The notes: generated from the letters alone by a model not told the origin. A stretch of 53,123 nt of DNA from an uncultured Eubacteriales bacterium (GCA_902778585.1 CACYYD010000014.1:1-53123); one strand, 5' to 3'; numbered from the stretch's first letter, positions 26,180-34,898 are shown. Translations and numbers: made by a program.

Positions 26180-26334
26180 TTCTGTTTTCTCTCTTTCTGT
26201 GTCCTGTTTTTTATTTGTATGGACAGGCGCACCGCTTTACAGGGCGCCGCCATTTTGCCTTGTTATATGAGTACAAAGTCTTGGATATGTTAGCAAAAAA
26301 TGCTCGGATTTTCAAGCCTTGCGGGGCTCACCGG

Positions 26335-27126
26335 TCAGAGCGACCAGTCCACCGGCTCTATACCGTTGTCTTCAAGGAAGTAATTGCAGCGTGAGAAGTA
26401 GCTGCCTCCGAAAAAGCCCCTGTAAGCCGAGAGCGGACTCGGGTGAGGAGCCTTTATTATAAGGTGTCTCCTGTGCTCTCCCTGGGCTTTGAGGATAAGG
26501 CCTTCTTTTGCTCCGGCGTTTGCTCCCCACAGTATGAAGACCATTGGCGTCTGACGCGAAGCGAGGAGTTCGATTATCCTGTCCGTAAACTGTTCCCAGC
26601 CCTTGCCGCGGTGCGATCCGGCCTGATGGGCCCTTACTGTGAGCACCGTATTGAGGAGCAGGACTCCCTGTTTTGCCCACGGATCGAGAATGCCGCGGAC
26701 GGATGAAGCGCCGGAAGGCGCTGCGGCGGAGCCGTTTTGTGCGGCAGGCGGCCCGGAGGGCACTGCGGCGGAGCCGCTTGAGGCGGCAGGCGGCCCGGCT
26801 TCGCCGGGCGCGGCACCGCAGCCGGTGTCGCTTTCAAGTTCTTTCAGGATGTTCACCAGCGACGGCGGCGCGGTGACGCCCACGGGCACGCTGAAAGCGA
26901 GCCCGTGCGCCTGCCCGGGTTCGTGGTATGGGTCCTGCCCGAGTATCACGGCTTTTACATCATCGTAATCCGTCAGTCTCAGCGCATTATAAATATCTCC
27001 CGCCGGCGGGTAAACCGTCCCGTTCTTATATTCTTCAATAAGAAACGAGCGTAACTCCTGATAATAAGGCTTTTGCCATTCCTCAGCGAGCAGCCCGTCC
27101 CATTTGTTTCCGGTTATTCTCTTCAT
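26335..27126 (-). CDS. ung: Uracil-DNA glycosylase with repetitive insertion
   Basis: A 263-residue family-1 UDG that removes uracil from DNA. The water-activating Asp65 is in GQDPYHEP, LLLNTVLTVRAHQAGSH follows near 156, and the catalytic His is in HPSPLSAYRGFFGG. The family is usually about 220-230 residues. The excess is an Ala/Gly/Pro/Ser-rich stretch at about 101-145 between ILKELES and DPWAKQGVLLLN, where the normal loop is short. The end of PAP2 overlaps the start. Confidence 0.95.
   Translation of the reverse strand: MKRITGNKWDGLLAEEWQKPYYQELRSFLIEEYKNGTVYPPAGDIYNALRLTDYDDVKAVILGQDPYHEPGQAHGLAFSVPVGVTAPPSLVNILKELESDTGCGAAPGEAGPPAASSGSAAVPSGPPAAQNGSAAAPSGASSVRGILDPWAKQGVLLLNTVLTVRAHQAGSHRGKGWEQFTDRIIELLASRQTPMVFILWGANAGAKEGLILKAQGEHRRHLIIKAPHPSPLSAYRGFFGGSYFSRCNYFLEDNGIEPVDWSL
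26692..26826 (-). repeat. GC-rich repeat coding the insert in ung
   Basis: The 135 bases coding the insert are built from imperfect repeats with GCGGCGGAGCCG and GGCAGGCGGCCCGG, each seen twice. They are much richer in GC than the flanking gene. They keep the reading frame, giving GSAAVPSG and GSAAAPSG copies in the protein. Confidence 0.7.
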
Positions 27127-27773
27127 TCAGTCTTTACGCCGCCCAGAATACGGCCGCGCTTTTTTTCTATGTAAGTGATCACAGTATATACCACTGTTGC
27201 GCATATCATGCCCAGAAGCAGTCCGCAGATGACATCCGAAGGATAGTGCATACCCAGATAGAGTCTCGAGATGCCTATCAGCACGCCCAGTACCACAAGA
27301 GCAACAGACAGCCTGTGCATCAGCTTAGGGTCTGCACCTGTGCCTTGCCACCCGAGGCACGGTACAAGGTCATACGACCTTCCGTTCTCCCCTTTCAGCG
27401 GCAGAGTTGCCATGAACATGCCCCAGGCAGGTCCCATCGCGTTCGCCGAATGTCCGCTCGGGAATGATGCGTCGCCCGGATGAGGCAGGAAAGGCTTTAC
27501 CGCCTCAAAAATCTCCCACGGCCTTGCCCTGTCCACAGCCGGCTTGATAATCAGGTTGCAGCAGAGGAATGTGAGCATCAGCGAAAAGGTGCATACAATA
27601 CCGAGCCTGCGTGTCTTCTTAAAGATCAGAAGTATGAGGCAGAGCACGATCCAGAAGTAGCCGCCTTCGCCGAAATAAGTGATAACTTTCATTACCGGAG
27701 TAAGCCAATCGGCATTCAGAGCATTCTGAATGCCGATCAGCAGATCACCGTCAAATTGTGTAAAAGAATCCAT
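27123..27773 (-). CDS. PAP2-family phosphatase
   Basis: A 216-residue membrane protein with about five helices and the three PAP2 motifs: KPAVDRARP, PSGHS and SRLYLGMHYPSD. These provide the phosphate-binding and histidine nucleophile sites. It probably hydrolyses phosphatidic acid or undecaprenyl pyrophosphate at the outer membrane face. It overlaps ung by four bases. Confidence 0.93.
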   Translation of the reverse strand: MDSFTQFDGDLLIGIQNALNADWLTPVMKVITYFGEGGYFWIVLCLILLIFKKTRRLGIVCTFSLMLTFLCCNLIIKPAVDRARPWEIFEAVKPFLPHPGDASFPSGHSANAMGPAWGMFMATLPLKGENGRSYDLVPCLGWQGTGADPKLMHRLSVALVVLGVLIGISRLYLGMHYPSDVICGLLLGMICATVVYTVITYIEKKRGRILGGVKTE

Positions 27774-27802
27774 TAATTACTCTCTTTGATCAATTATTAT
27801 TT

Positions 27803-28969
27803 CTATTCGCACATGCCTTCAGGATAGTTGATGTATACCTTCGGTATTCTGAGGTCGAAGCAGCATGTGATCTCGTAGTTGATAGTTCCGTTGATAGCAG
27901 CCAGGTCATCAGCGCTTATCTCCGCATCGCCCTGCTTGCCCATGATAACGACCTCGTCTCCGAGCTTTACGTCAGGAACTGCCGAAACGTCGACCATGCA
28001 CTGGTCCATACAGATGTTTCCGACGACCGGGCACTTGATCCCGCCGACCAGAACGCTGATCTTTCCGCTGTTGAGTCTCGAATATCCGTCAGCGTATCCG
28101 AGTCCGATAGTGGCGATCTTCGTTTCCTTGTCAGAGGTGAACTTGCGTCCGTAACTTACGGATGTTCCTGCAGGAACAGTCTTGAGATTTACGATCTCAG
28201 CCTTGACTGTCATGACCGGCTTAAGATCGAGAACTTTTCCCTTGAGATATCCGGACGGAGCCAGGCCGTAGAGAATGATTCCCGGACGGCACGCGTCGAA
28301 GTGGATCTCAGGATATACCATGATCGAAGCCGAGTTTGCGCAGATCTTCTTAGGGTCAAATCCCGCAGCATTCAGCTTTTCCATGAAAGCGTTGTAGTTG
28401 CTGATCTGCAGTCCCGTGTATTCTCTCTGCTCCTCGTCAGCCGTTGAGAAGTGAGTGATGATTCCCGGGAGCTCGATGCCCGGGAGCTCAGAGAACTTCT
28501 TGTACTGCTCGACTGCATAGTCGCGTTCCTCTTCGGTGAATACTCTGAATCCGATACGTCCCATTCCTGTATCAAGAGCGAAGAGGCACTTTACAGGATC
28601 TGCACCTTCAGCCATTACTTCATCGCTCAGAGCCTTGACGTAGTCATAGTGCATCACTACCGGAGTAAGATCATACTCTATGACCGTATCAACGCATTCC
28701 GCCGGTGTCAGTCCGAGGATCACGATGCTTCCCTCTATACCGTCTTCGCGGAGATTTACAGCCTCTTCAAGAGTCGCAACGGCATATTTGTCCACACCGT
28801 TGTATTTCAGGACTTTTGCGCACTCAGTAGCTCCGTGTCCGTAACCGTTTGCCTTGATGACTCCGATCATCTGCGGGCACTGCATCTGCGCTTTGATCTG
28901 CTTTACGTTATGATCAAATGCCGACATATCGATCTCGGCCCAGACCTGTCTTAACGTCTCCTTATACAT
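27803..28969 (-). CDS. alr: Alanine racemase
   Basis: A 388-residue fold-type III PLP enzyme that makes D-alanine for peptidoglycan. The PLP lysine is Lys39 in VIKANGYGHG. The catalytic tyrosine is in GTSVSYGRKF, and GLGYADGYSR follows. Length is typical. It is followed by PAP2 after 29 bases, and both act in wall or lipid-carrier metabolism. Confidence 0.96.
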   Translation of the reverse strand: MYKETLRQVWAEIDMSAFDHNVKQIKAQMQCPQMIGVIKANGYGHGATECAKVLKYNGVDKYAVATLEEAVNLREDGIEGSIVILGLTPAECVDTVIEYDLTPVVMHYDYVKALSDEVMAEGADPVKCLFALDTGMGRIGFRVFTEEERDYAVEQYKKFSELPGIELPGIITHFSTADEEQREYTGLQISNYNAFMEKLNAAGFDPKKICANSASIMVYPEIHFDACRPGIILYGLAPSGYLKGKVLDLKPVMTVKAEIVNLKTVPAGTSVSYGRKFTSDKETKIATIGLGYADGYSRLNSGKISVLVGGIKCPVVGNICMDQCMVDVSAVPDVKLGDEVVIMGKQGDAEISADDLAAINGTINYEITCCFDLRIPKVYINYPEGMCE

Positions 28970-29046
28970 AGCATTTTCTCCTTATATGAACCTTAAATAT
29001 ATTGGTAACAATACTTGCTCAGAAAAATTTTACTACTCGTTTAAGC

Positions 29047-31008
29047 TTATATCAAGAACATGCCGTTCCAAATACGGCGGGCACGATCGATGCTTCCTGC
29101 CGCAGCGTCTTCCCCGTTCCCGGCCGATTCAGCCGGCTCTTCCGCAGGCGCTGGTTCCGGCTCCGGTGCAGGCACAGGTTCCGGAGCAGGCGCAGGTGCA
29201 GGTTCCGGTTCAGGTCTGCTGATAAGCTGTATCTCTCGCAGAAGCATCGCCTTCTTTGTGTATACGACTCTGACCTGATCGCCTTTCTGAGGGAAGTATC
29301 CGCTGGCTATTTTGGTATCCTTGGTAAGGTTGACAGTTACCATCTCGCCGTCAGCCATCTGTATGGTGCATGTCTGCTTCTCTTCGTTGCCCTCTATAAT
29401 TACACCTTCAGCATCGACTTTTACATCGGGTTCTTCTACCGGTTCAGGCTCAGGGACAGGTTCAGGCTCAGGTTCCGGTGCCGGTTCAGGCGCAGGATCT
29501 TCGTCGCCCGATCCATCCGGCTTGTCCTCATCGCCCTTTTCGTCTTCCTGCTCACTGCTGCCGAAAGGCTCTATCTTTCTCGCCTCCATCGTCGACTTAT
29601 AGTACATGACCTGTACCTGGTCTTCTTCCTTCGGGAAGTATCCGCTCAGAATCTCCGTGGAGTCAGTCACGGTCAGAGTGATCTCTCCGCCGTCGCTCAG
29701 AAGGACGCTGAAGGTATTGTTCCCATCGGATGTCCATCTGGTCAGCGTTCCGTCCACGATCACCGCGTCATCAGGATCAGGCTCCGGTGCCGGTTCAGGT
29801 TCAGGAGCAGGTGTCGGTTCAGGCGTTGGTGTTGGCGTAGGTTCAGGAGCAGGCTTCGCCTCCTCAGTCCAGAGCGCCGTCACCGTCAGATCGGACGTGA
29901 TCTTGCTGAAGTCCTTGTCCCAGCCCTTGAATGTATAACCCTTCCTTACAGGGTTCGGCGGCTGTTTGGCAGCCTCGCCTTTTACGACTGTCTGGGTGCT
30001 TACCGTGCCGCCCACGCCGTCTACGAAGGTGACCTTGTAAGTGACAGGAGGCTCCGGCGTCTTCTTCACGCAGTATACATTGGTTGCAAGAGCATCACGG
30101 TTGATGTTTCCCGTATAGGTGATCTCCGACTTGTATCCCGCCGCAGGCTTGTCGCCTGTGTACTTTGTATTCTTGTCCGTGTGGATTATGTAGACTTTCT
30201 TGCCCGTATCGAGAGTCAGATAATCAGCCTCTACGCTCTTGATGGTACCGTTTACGGTAAGCCTTTCCTTTTCTGCCTCTTTTACGATATTGATCTCCAG
30301 GGCAGCAGGTGATTCATCGAGCTTGCCGTCATATCTGATATTGACGCTGTCTCCGGTATGCACGTATTTTGCCGCACCGGTGATGACAGTATCCGCATTG
30401 AAGGTGAATCTGATCGACTTTGCCGAGTCTATCGACAGCAGGATGCTGTTCTCGGTAAACTCCGCAACTATGCCGCTGACCGTCTTCACCTCAGGCTTCG
30501 CGATCTCCGCAGTCACGGTGATGCTTGCCGCGTAAGGATACTCACTCAGGTCGCCCGTATATATGACACTGACCTCATCGCCTACGCTCAGGTCGCCCGC
30601 GACCGCCGTCTCTTTATTTCTGACAAAAGATACCGTAAGGCTCTTTCCTGTAACAGTCAGCTCGTCGTCCTTGACCTGTGTTACGGTACCTTCAAAAACA
30701 AGTTCTTTTTCTATGTGCGAACGCAGGATCACTTCATCGGCATGCATCTTGCCCATGCTCTTGTGATAGCTGACCTCAACAGTATCTCCCTCATAAAGGC
30801 GGTCCTCATCTCCGAGGCGGTAAGCCGTTTCCTTTTCCGTCTCGATCTCAAATCGCCCTTCATCATTTTCGATCGTGATCTGCCCCTCTACCGCATTGAT
30901 CAATGTTCCGGTAACGGATCCGGTCTCGGACTTGCCGCATGCAGCCAGCACAGGAATAAGAAAACAAGTAAGCAGAATAATGATCGTTGTCCTGATACTT
31001 CTATTCAT
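29047..31008 (-). CDS. Modular surface lipoprotein with InlB-type repeat and Pro-Glu linkers
   Basis: A 653-residue lipoprotein. The signal peptide ends in the lipobox PVLAAC, with Cys24. Six related modules of about 65 residues follow: four in the first half, then one Listeria-Bacteroides (InlB B) repeat (VTFVDGVGGTV...GYTFKGWDKDF), then two more modules. The modules share a pattern GTVTxVxxxxLTV...VGDEVxVxYTG, and the last two share SGYFP. Pro-Glu linkers (PEPTPTP and the like) separate the second half. ATG at 31008 follows GGAGG. An outward-facing adhesin or matrix role is likely; function is unknown. Confidence 0.85.
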   Translation of the reverse strand: MNRSIRTTIIILLTCFLIPVLAACGKSETGSVTGTLINAVEGQITIENDEGRFEIETEKETAYRLGDEDRLYEGDTVEVSYHKSMGKMHADEVILRSHIEKELVFEGTVTQVKDDELTVTGKSLTVSFVRNKETAVAGDLSVGDEVSVIYTGDLSEYPYAASITVTAEIAKPEVKTVSGIVAEFTENSILLSIDSAKSIRFTFNADTVITGAAKYVHTGDSVNIRYDGKLDESPAALEINIVKEAEKERLTVNGTIKSVEADYLTLDTGKKVYIIHTDKNTKYTGDKPAAGYKSEITYTGNINRDALATNVYCVKKTPEPPVTYKVTFVDGVGGTVSTQTVVKGEAAKQPPNPVRKGYTFKGWDKDFSKITSDLTVTALWTEEAKPAPEPTPTPTPEPTPAPEPEPAPEPDPDDAVIVDGTLTRWTSDGNNTFSVLLSDGGEITLTVTDSTEILSGYFPKEEDQVQVMYYKSTMEARKIEPFGSSEQEDEKGDEDKPDGSGDEDPAPEPAPEPEPEPVPEPEPVEEPDVKVDAEGVIIEGNEEKQTCTIQMADGEMVTVNLTKDTKIASGYFPQKGDQVRVVYTKKAMLLREIQLISRPEPEPAPAPAPEPVPAPEPEPAPAEEPAESAGNGEDAAAGSIDRARRIWNGMFLI

Positions 31009-31030
31009 GTTATTTCCTCCGCAGTTATAT

Positions 31031-31074
31031 TTCCGAATTTCAGTCTTATTTCCGATTATCAGCCATATTTCCGA
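31031..31074. repeat. Three TTCCGA copies at 19-base spacing before the lipoprotein
   Basis: TTCCGA recurs at 31031, 31050 and 31069, each within a TATTTCCGA-like context. The copies lie just upstream of the lipoprotein ribosome binding site. They could be a binding array or a chance repeat. Confidence 0.3.
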
Positions 31075-31147
31075 ATACTTGGTCATAGTAATTATACCCT
31101 ACTTCTTTCGCATAATGTCCGTTCCTTATTATGTGTTAAGCCGAACC

Positions 31148-31176
31148 TTGCCTTATCGTGCAAACTATGCTATTAT
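31148..31176 (+). promoter_or_regulatory. Promoter of the tRNA gene
   Basis: TTGCCT (31148-31153) and TATTAT (31171-31176) are 17 bases apart, and the box pair ends 23 bases before the tRNA. Confidence 0.7.
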
Positions 31177-31199
31177 ACTCGGGCACGAAAACTTTATAT

Positions 31200-31275
31200 G
31201 TCTCAGTAGCTCAGGGGATAGAGCAACGGTTTCCTAAACCGTGTGTCGGAGGTTCGATTCCTCTCTGGGACACCA
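31200..31275 (+). tRNA. tRNA-Arg (anticodon CCT)
   Basis: A 76-base tRNA with CCA encoded. The acceptor stem GTCTCAG pairs with CTGGGAC (one T-G pair). The D arm contains AGCTCAGGGGATAGAGC. The anticodon stem CGGTT/AACCG holds the loop TTCCTAA, giving anticodon CCT for the AGG codon, and the T arm is CGGAGGTTCGATTCCTCTC. It is a single gene with its own promoter and terminator. Confidence 0.97.
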
Positions 31276-31278
31276 TGG

Positions 31279-31303
31279 CTGCACCGCGCGGTGCAGTTTT
31301 TTT
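31279..31303 (+). terminator. Terminator of tRNA-Arg
   Basis: CTGCACCGC and GCGGTGCAG form a perfect 18-base palindrome followed by seven T residues, directly after the CCA end. Confidence 0.92.
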
Positions 31304-31366
31304 ATACTTTGTAAACCACCTGTCCGGTTTCTTTCGCTCACGCATCAGCCCAAGATCCTCTCCATT

Positions 31367-31632
31367 GGGTGCGACCTCGCGTATTTCCGCTCGCCGACAT
31401 ACCCCGCGATCCCAGTTTATGGGTGCGACCATGCGTATTTCCGCTCGTCAGCATACTCCCTAGCCCCAGTTTATGGGTGCGACCTTGCGTATTTCCGCTC
31501 GTCGGCACACCCCGCGACCCCAGTTTATGGGTGCGACCTTGCGTATTTCCGCTCGTCAGCATACTCCCTAGCCCCAGTTTATGGGTGCGACCTCGCGTAT
31601 TTCCGCTCGCCGGCACACCCCGCGACCCCATT
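31367..31632. repeat. Five-copy 54-bp tandem repeat beside tRNA-Arg
   Basis: Units begin with GGGTGCGACC at 31367, 31421, 31475, 31529 and 31583, each 54 bases long, with core GCGTATTTCCGCTCG. Copies 1, 3 and 5 share a CCCGCGACCCC-type end, and copies 2 and 4 share CTCCCTAGCCCC. The true unit is therefore a 108-bp pair, A-B-A-B-A. The length is a multiple of three, but neither strand has a convincing gene start for the frames through it. There are no spacers, so it is not a CRISPR array. With its flanks it fills most of the 571 bases between the tRNA and the next gene. Confidence 0.95.
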
Positions 31633-31720
31633 CATCAGCTTTTCAGCGATGCTTTCATTTTACCAATAGAATTATTTCCACCTATTTTCGGCATTAATTG
31701 ACCTTTTTTCGTTTTCCATA

Positions 31721-31759
31721 TTGGAAGATTTTTAATTGCCGTTACAATGACAATTAAAA
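31721..31759 (+). promoter_or_regulatory. Promoter with inverted repeat over the -10 region
   Basis: TTGGAA (31721-31726) and TACAAT (31743-31748), 16 bases apart, could drive the next gene. TTTTAATTG (31730-31738) and its exact reverse complement CAATTAAAA (31751-31759) straddle the -10 box, as an operator would. The regulator is not identified. Confidence 0.5.
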
Positions 31760-31846
31760 CTGCCTCGGACCCCAATGAGCATAAAGAAGCAGACAACCGG
31801 GCCGGGCGAACATGCAGGATCGGACGGTCAAAGCAAGGAGAGCACC

Positions 31847-32722
31847 ATGAGATATACAAGTAAAAAAGCAGTTGAATATGATCTTGAGCAACATTACCGC
31901 CTTCAAAAGCAATATCTGGATAAGTGCGACGAATTATCGGGAACCGATGGTTTTCTCATAAAAGAGAAAAAGACTCGGAGCGGCAAACCTTTTTATTCTA
32001 TAAAAAAGCCCGGCGACTCACGTTACATTTATGCCGGGAATGCCGATACCTCTGAAGTGCAGAAAATCAGAGAAAACCGATTATATAAAGAAACACTCAT
32101 TGTAATAGAACGCAACATACGGGCCATGGAGGACTTCCTTTCCGTTTACAGAGAGACCAGGGCGGAAAACATCACCGAGCTGCTTCCGCGAGTCTACAAA
32201 CTTCCTCACGATGCCGTCAGAATGTCGCTCGAGCCCGAAGTAGATAACTGGCTAAAGGAGAAGCAAAAGATCAAAGATAGTTATCCTGTCTTTAATCCTG
32301 CCGGACTGACGTGCAGGGCTTTTGACGGAACGATGATGCGCTCCAGAGCGGAATGCGTACACTACGAAGCTTTCTTCTTATATGATGTCCCCAGCATCTT
32401 CGAATTGCCGTATGAAACAGCCAACGATGTGCTTTCACCGGACTTCACGGCTCTGGATGTATTCACGATGGAATCAAAGGCATTCGAGCATTTGGGAAAC
32501 TGGTTTCACAAGGACCTTGTCAAACGCAGGCAATACAGGACCGAATCGATGGACCGATGGGATCAGTTCAGACAGTTAGGATTCGTTCCTGAGGTAAATC
32601 TTCTTCTCACATTTGGCTCCGGTGATTCTTCGTTTGATGCCCAGGCCATACACAGAAAGATAGCGATGCTGGCTTCGCCACCCCCATCAAAAGAAACGAT
32701 CGAGATGCTGCGGCGGCTTTAG
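31847..32722 (+). CDS. Putative PD-(D/E)XK-fold protein of unknown role
   Basis: A 291-residue soluble protein. A charged helical N-terminal half (residues 1-145) is followed by a domain with the order expected for PD-(D/E)XK nucleases: RSRAE (Glu169), SPDFT (Asp199), then MESKAFEHLGNW (Glu209/Lys211) and NLLLTF. Similar stand-alone proteins are common in Lachnospiraceae and relatives, with no proven activity. The start is set by AAGGAG six bases upstream. It is isolated next to a tRNA and tandem repeats, so it may be accessory. The nuclease assignment is by motif only. Confidence 0.6.
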   Translation: MRYTSKKAVEYDLEQHYRLQKQYLDKCDELSGTDGFLIKEKKTRSGKPFYSIKKPGDSRYIYAGNADTSEVQKIRENRLYKETLIVIERNIRAMEDFLSVYRETRAENITELLPRVYKLPHDAVRMSLEPEVDNWLKEKQKIKDSYPVFNPAGLTCRAFDGTMMRSRAECVHYEAFFLYDVPSIFELPYETANDVLSPDFTALDVFTMESKAFEHLGNWFHKDLVKRRQYRTESMDRWDQFRQLGFVPEVNLLLTFGSGDSSFDAQAIHRKIAMLASPPPSKETIEMLRRL

Positions 32723-32849
32723 ATCAGCTTCAGAAGTTATGTCTTACTGATATGCACCTCGGCCTGCATATCCCTTTTCTGTCCGGTATTCATCCGGTTC
32801 ATTCACCTCAAAGACGGAAGCAAATGACCCCGTTTCATTGAAAGATCAT

Positions 32850-32875
32850 CCGGTCTGCGCAGACATGCAGACCGG
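32850..32875 (+). terminator. Hairpin after the PD-(D/E)XK-like gene
   Basis: CCGGTCTGC pairs with GCAGACCGG around an eight-base loop, followed by CTTTAG. It is a modest terminator in the 219-base gap; nothing else is seen in that gap. Confidence 0.6.
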
Positions 32876-32941
32876 CTTTAGCGTGTTTTCCAGCATGCTG
32901 TTCAGATCGTGTTTTCTACATGAAACGGAGGAAAAATATCA

Positions 32942-33442
32942 ATGTTAAGTACAATAAAGATCGTTGTTCTGCATGCCTTTATACTGGCAGTGCAGGCTTT
33001 CTATATGTATATCTCAAGCAAGACACAGGTCAAAGAGCACAAATATCTTTATCTTATTGCCCTCCCTGTCGTCATGTGCATCCCGGTGCTGATCAGCCGC
33101 CAGTCCCCGGCTGCATATTCTTTATATGAGTATGCTCTGGTATTCTGCATCATCTTCGCAGCCATAGCTGACTCCACCGTAGCTTCTTTCACAGACAAGG
33201 ACATCATGACCGGCAGCAGCTGGTGCAAATACCTTTGCTCATATCTTCTCATCTGCGCAGTCTCGTTCCTGTACGGAAAAGCCGCTGTCATTCCGGGAGT
33301 GATCGCTGCGCTCATCTTCGCCGCATTTGCAGTTTACTGCGTGATCAGAAAAAGGCTTTCACTCTTAGATGTTCTGAAAGCCGCGGTACTTGCCGCCGCC
33401 TCCCTCGTCTGCTCGTGGGGATTCATTGACTGGCTTTTATAG
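32942..33442 (+). CDS. Membrane protein of unknown function
   Basis: A 166-residue protein with about five or six hydrophobic helices. It has no family mark I can name, although YhhN-type proteins have a similar size and layout. CGGAGG stands ten bases before the ATG. It is followed after 90 bases by the lipase gene on the same strand. Confidence 0.65.
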   Translation: MLSTIKIVVLHAFILAVQAFYMYISSKTQVKEHKYLYLIALPVVMCIPVLISRQSPAAYSLYEYALVFCIIFAAIADSTVASFTDKDIMTGSSWCKYLCSYLLICAVSFLYGKAAVIPGVIAALIFAAFAVYCVIRKRLSLLDVLKAAVLAAASLVCSWGFIDWLL

Positions 33443-33532
33443 CATAAACGTGATGCCGGCAGATGGCGGGTCCGCGTCTTCAGATGTTATAATGCTGAAT
33501 AGAAATGCTGTATAAAAGCAGGAGGATCCATC

Positions 33533-34828
33533 ATGAAAAAACCCGCAGTCATAGGCATCGCAGCAGTCATCATCTGCCTGGCAGCAGGAGGAGCTTTCTT
33601 TCTCCTTCGCCCGGCGACCGGCGCAGAGATACCGAATGTGATGATCCACGGCTACAGCGGCTGGGGACAGTACGATGAGAGATATGAGGAGATCCCGTAC
33701 TGGGGTCTGACTCTTACGGATTTCAGAAAGATGTTTGACCGCTGGGACATGGATGTCTACATGCCGTCCGTCGGTCCTCACTCGAGCGCTTGGGACAGAG
33801 CCTGCGAGGTGTACGCAGAGATCACGGGTACCCGGGTCGATTACGGAGCTGCGCACAGCGCTAAGTGCGGCCACGAAAGGTTCGGCAGGGACTACAGCGG
33901 CAAGGCGCTTATCCCGGACTTTGAATGGAACGATGATCATCCAGTGAACCTCATAGGCCACAGCTTTGGCGGGACTACCGCAAGAGTCCTGCTCGACCTC
34001 CTTGCTGACGGTGCTCCGGAGGAAGTCGCCGCGACGGGAGACGACACGAGCCCGCTCTTCACGGGCGGACACTCCGGCATGGTCTTCTCGCTGACTACGA
34101 TCGCCTCTCCGCACAACGGTGCCACGCTCGTGAATGTGCGTCTGGACGGAGACAACACTTCAGGTGCAAGCTTCAGCCAGTCGTCTTCATATGACGCGCG
34201 TCTGGACCAGTTCGGCATCGATCCTGCCGAGGTCACGACCCAGGAAGCTGCCAACGCAGCGATGGAAGAGATGGACTTCTACGCCCATAACGACAGCGCG
34301 GCAAATGACATGGCAGTCGACAGAGCATGCGCCATGAATGCCGAGATCGAACTCCAGCCTGACGTCTATTACTTCTGCTACTACGGCTGCCGCACCACCG
34401 AAGACGGAAGCGGAGCGAGCGTTCCTACGGATAAGATGTGCCGCTTCCTGAAGGATCAGGCAACAGTCATAGGATCCTTTACCGGAAAAACAGCCGGCGG
34501 CTTTTCCGAAGGTTTCGGGGACGCGGCAGAGACATTCAAGGTCCCGCCGCAGGATCTCAACGCCGAGTGGCAGCCAAATGACGGTACAGTCAACACAGTG
34601 TCGGCTTATTGCCCTTATCATCTGGATGCTGACGGAAACAGGATATATGATGAGCACGTCGAATACTCCGGCACCGGTGCAGCTGAGCCCGGTGTGTGGA
34701 ACATCCTTCCGGTATTCGACGAAGATCACTACGGCTTCATAGGCGGGATCTATTCCGAGGACATACGGGATGTCCGGCAGATCTATCAGGACATGCATGA
34801 CCGCCTCGATGCGCTGAAGGTGAAGTAA
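33533..34828 (+). CDS. Secreted lipase, staphylococcal/Geobacillus type
   Basis: A 431-residue secreted or anchored alpha/beta-hydrolase. An N-terminal hydrophobic segment (6-26) serves as signal or anchor, then NVMIHGYSGWG supplies the oxyanion side. The nucleophile elbow is NLIGHSFGG (Ser144). The acidic and His regions are NDGTVNTVSAYCP and EDHYGFIGG. TTIASPHNGA is typical of family I.5 lipases. It probably hydrolyses triacylglycerol or short-chain esters outside the cell. AGGAGG precedes the ATG. Confidence 0.9.
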   Translation: MKKPAVIGIAAVIICLAAGGAFFLLRPATGAEIPNVMIHGYSGWGQYDERYEEIPYWGLTLTDFRKMFDRWDMDVYMPSVGPHSSAWDRACEVYAEITGTRVDYGAAHSAKCGHERFGRDYSGKALIPDFEWNDDHPVNLIGHSFGGTTARVLLDLLADGAPEEVAATGDDTSPLFTGGHSGMVFSLTTIASPHNGATLVNVRLDGDNTSGASFSQSSSYDARLDQFGIDPAEVTTQEAANAAMEEMDFYAHNDSAANDMAVDRACAMNAEIELQPDVYYFCYYGCRTTEDGSGASVPTDKMCRFLKDQATVIGSFTGKTAGGFSEGFGDAAETFKVPPQDLNAEWQPNDGTVNTVSAYCPYHLDADGNRIYDEHVEYSGTGAAEPGVWNILPVFDEDHYGFIGGIYSEDIRDVRQIYQDMHDRLDALKVK

Positions 34829-34852
34829 GCGCCAAAGGATTTTTAAGTCATA

Positions 34853-34889
34853 AAAAGAGCGTATCCCTTCATCCGGAATACGCTCTTTT
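34853..34889. terminator. Bidirectional terminator
   Basis: AAAAGAGCGTAT pairs with ATACGCTCTTTT, twelve pairs, between the lipase and the convergent monooxygenase gene. Confidence 0.92.
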
Positions 34890-34898
34890 CTTCTGTTC

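Noticed and set aside
29002..30312. A long Arg/Phe-rich plus-strand frame opposite the lipoprotein
   Set aside because: It arises from the Pro-Glu codon repeats of the lipoprotein read backwards; no start site or motif.
31367..31632. CRISPR array
   Set aside because: The units are 54 bases long, abut without spacers and have no cas genes near; it is a simple tandem repeat.
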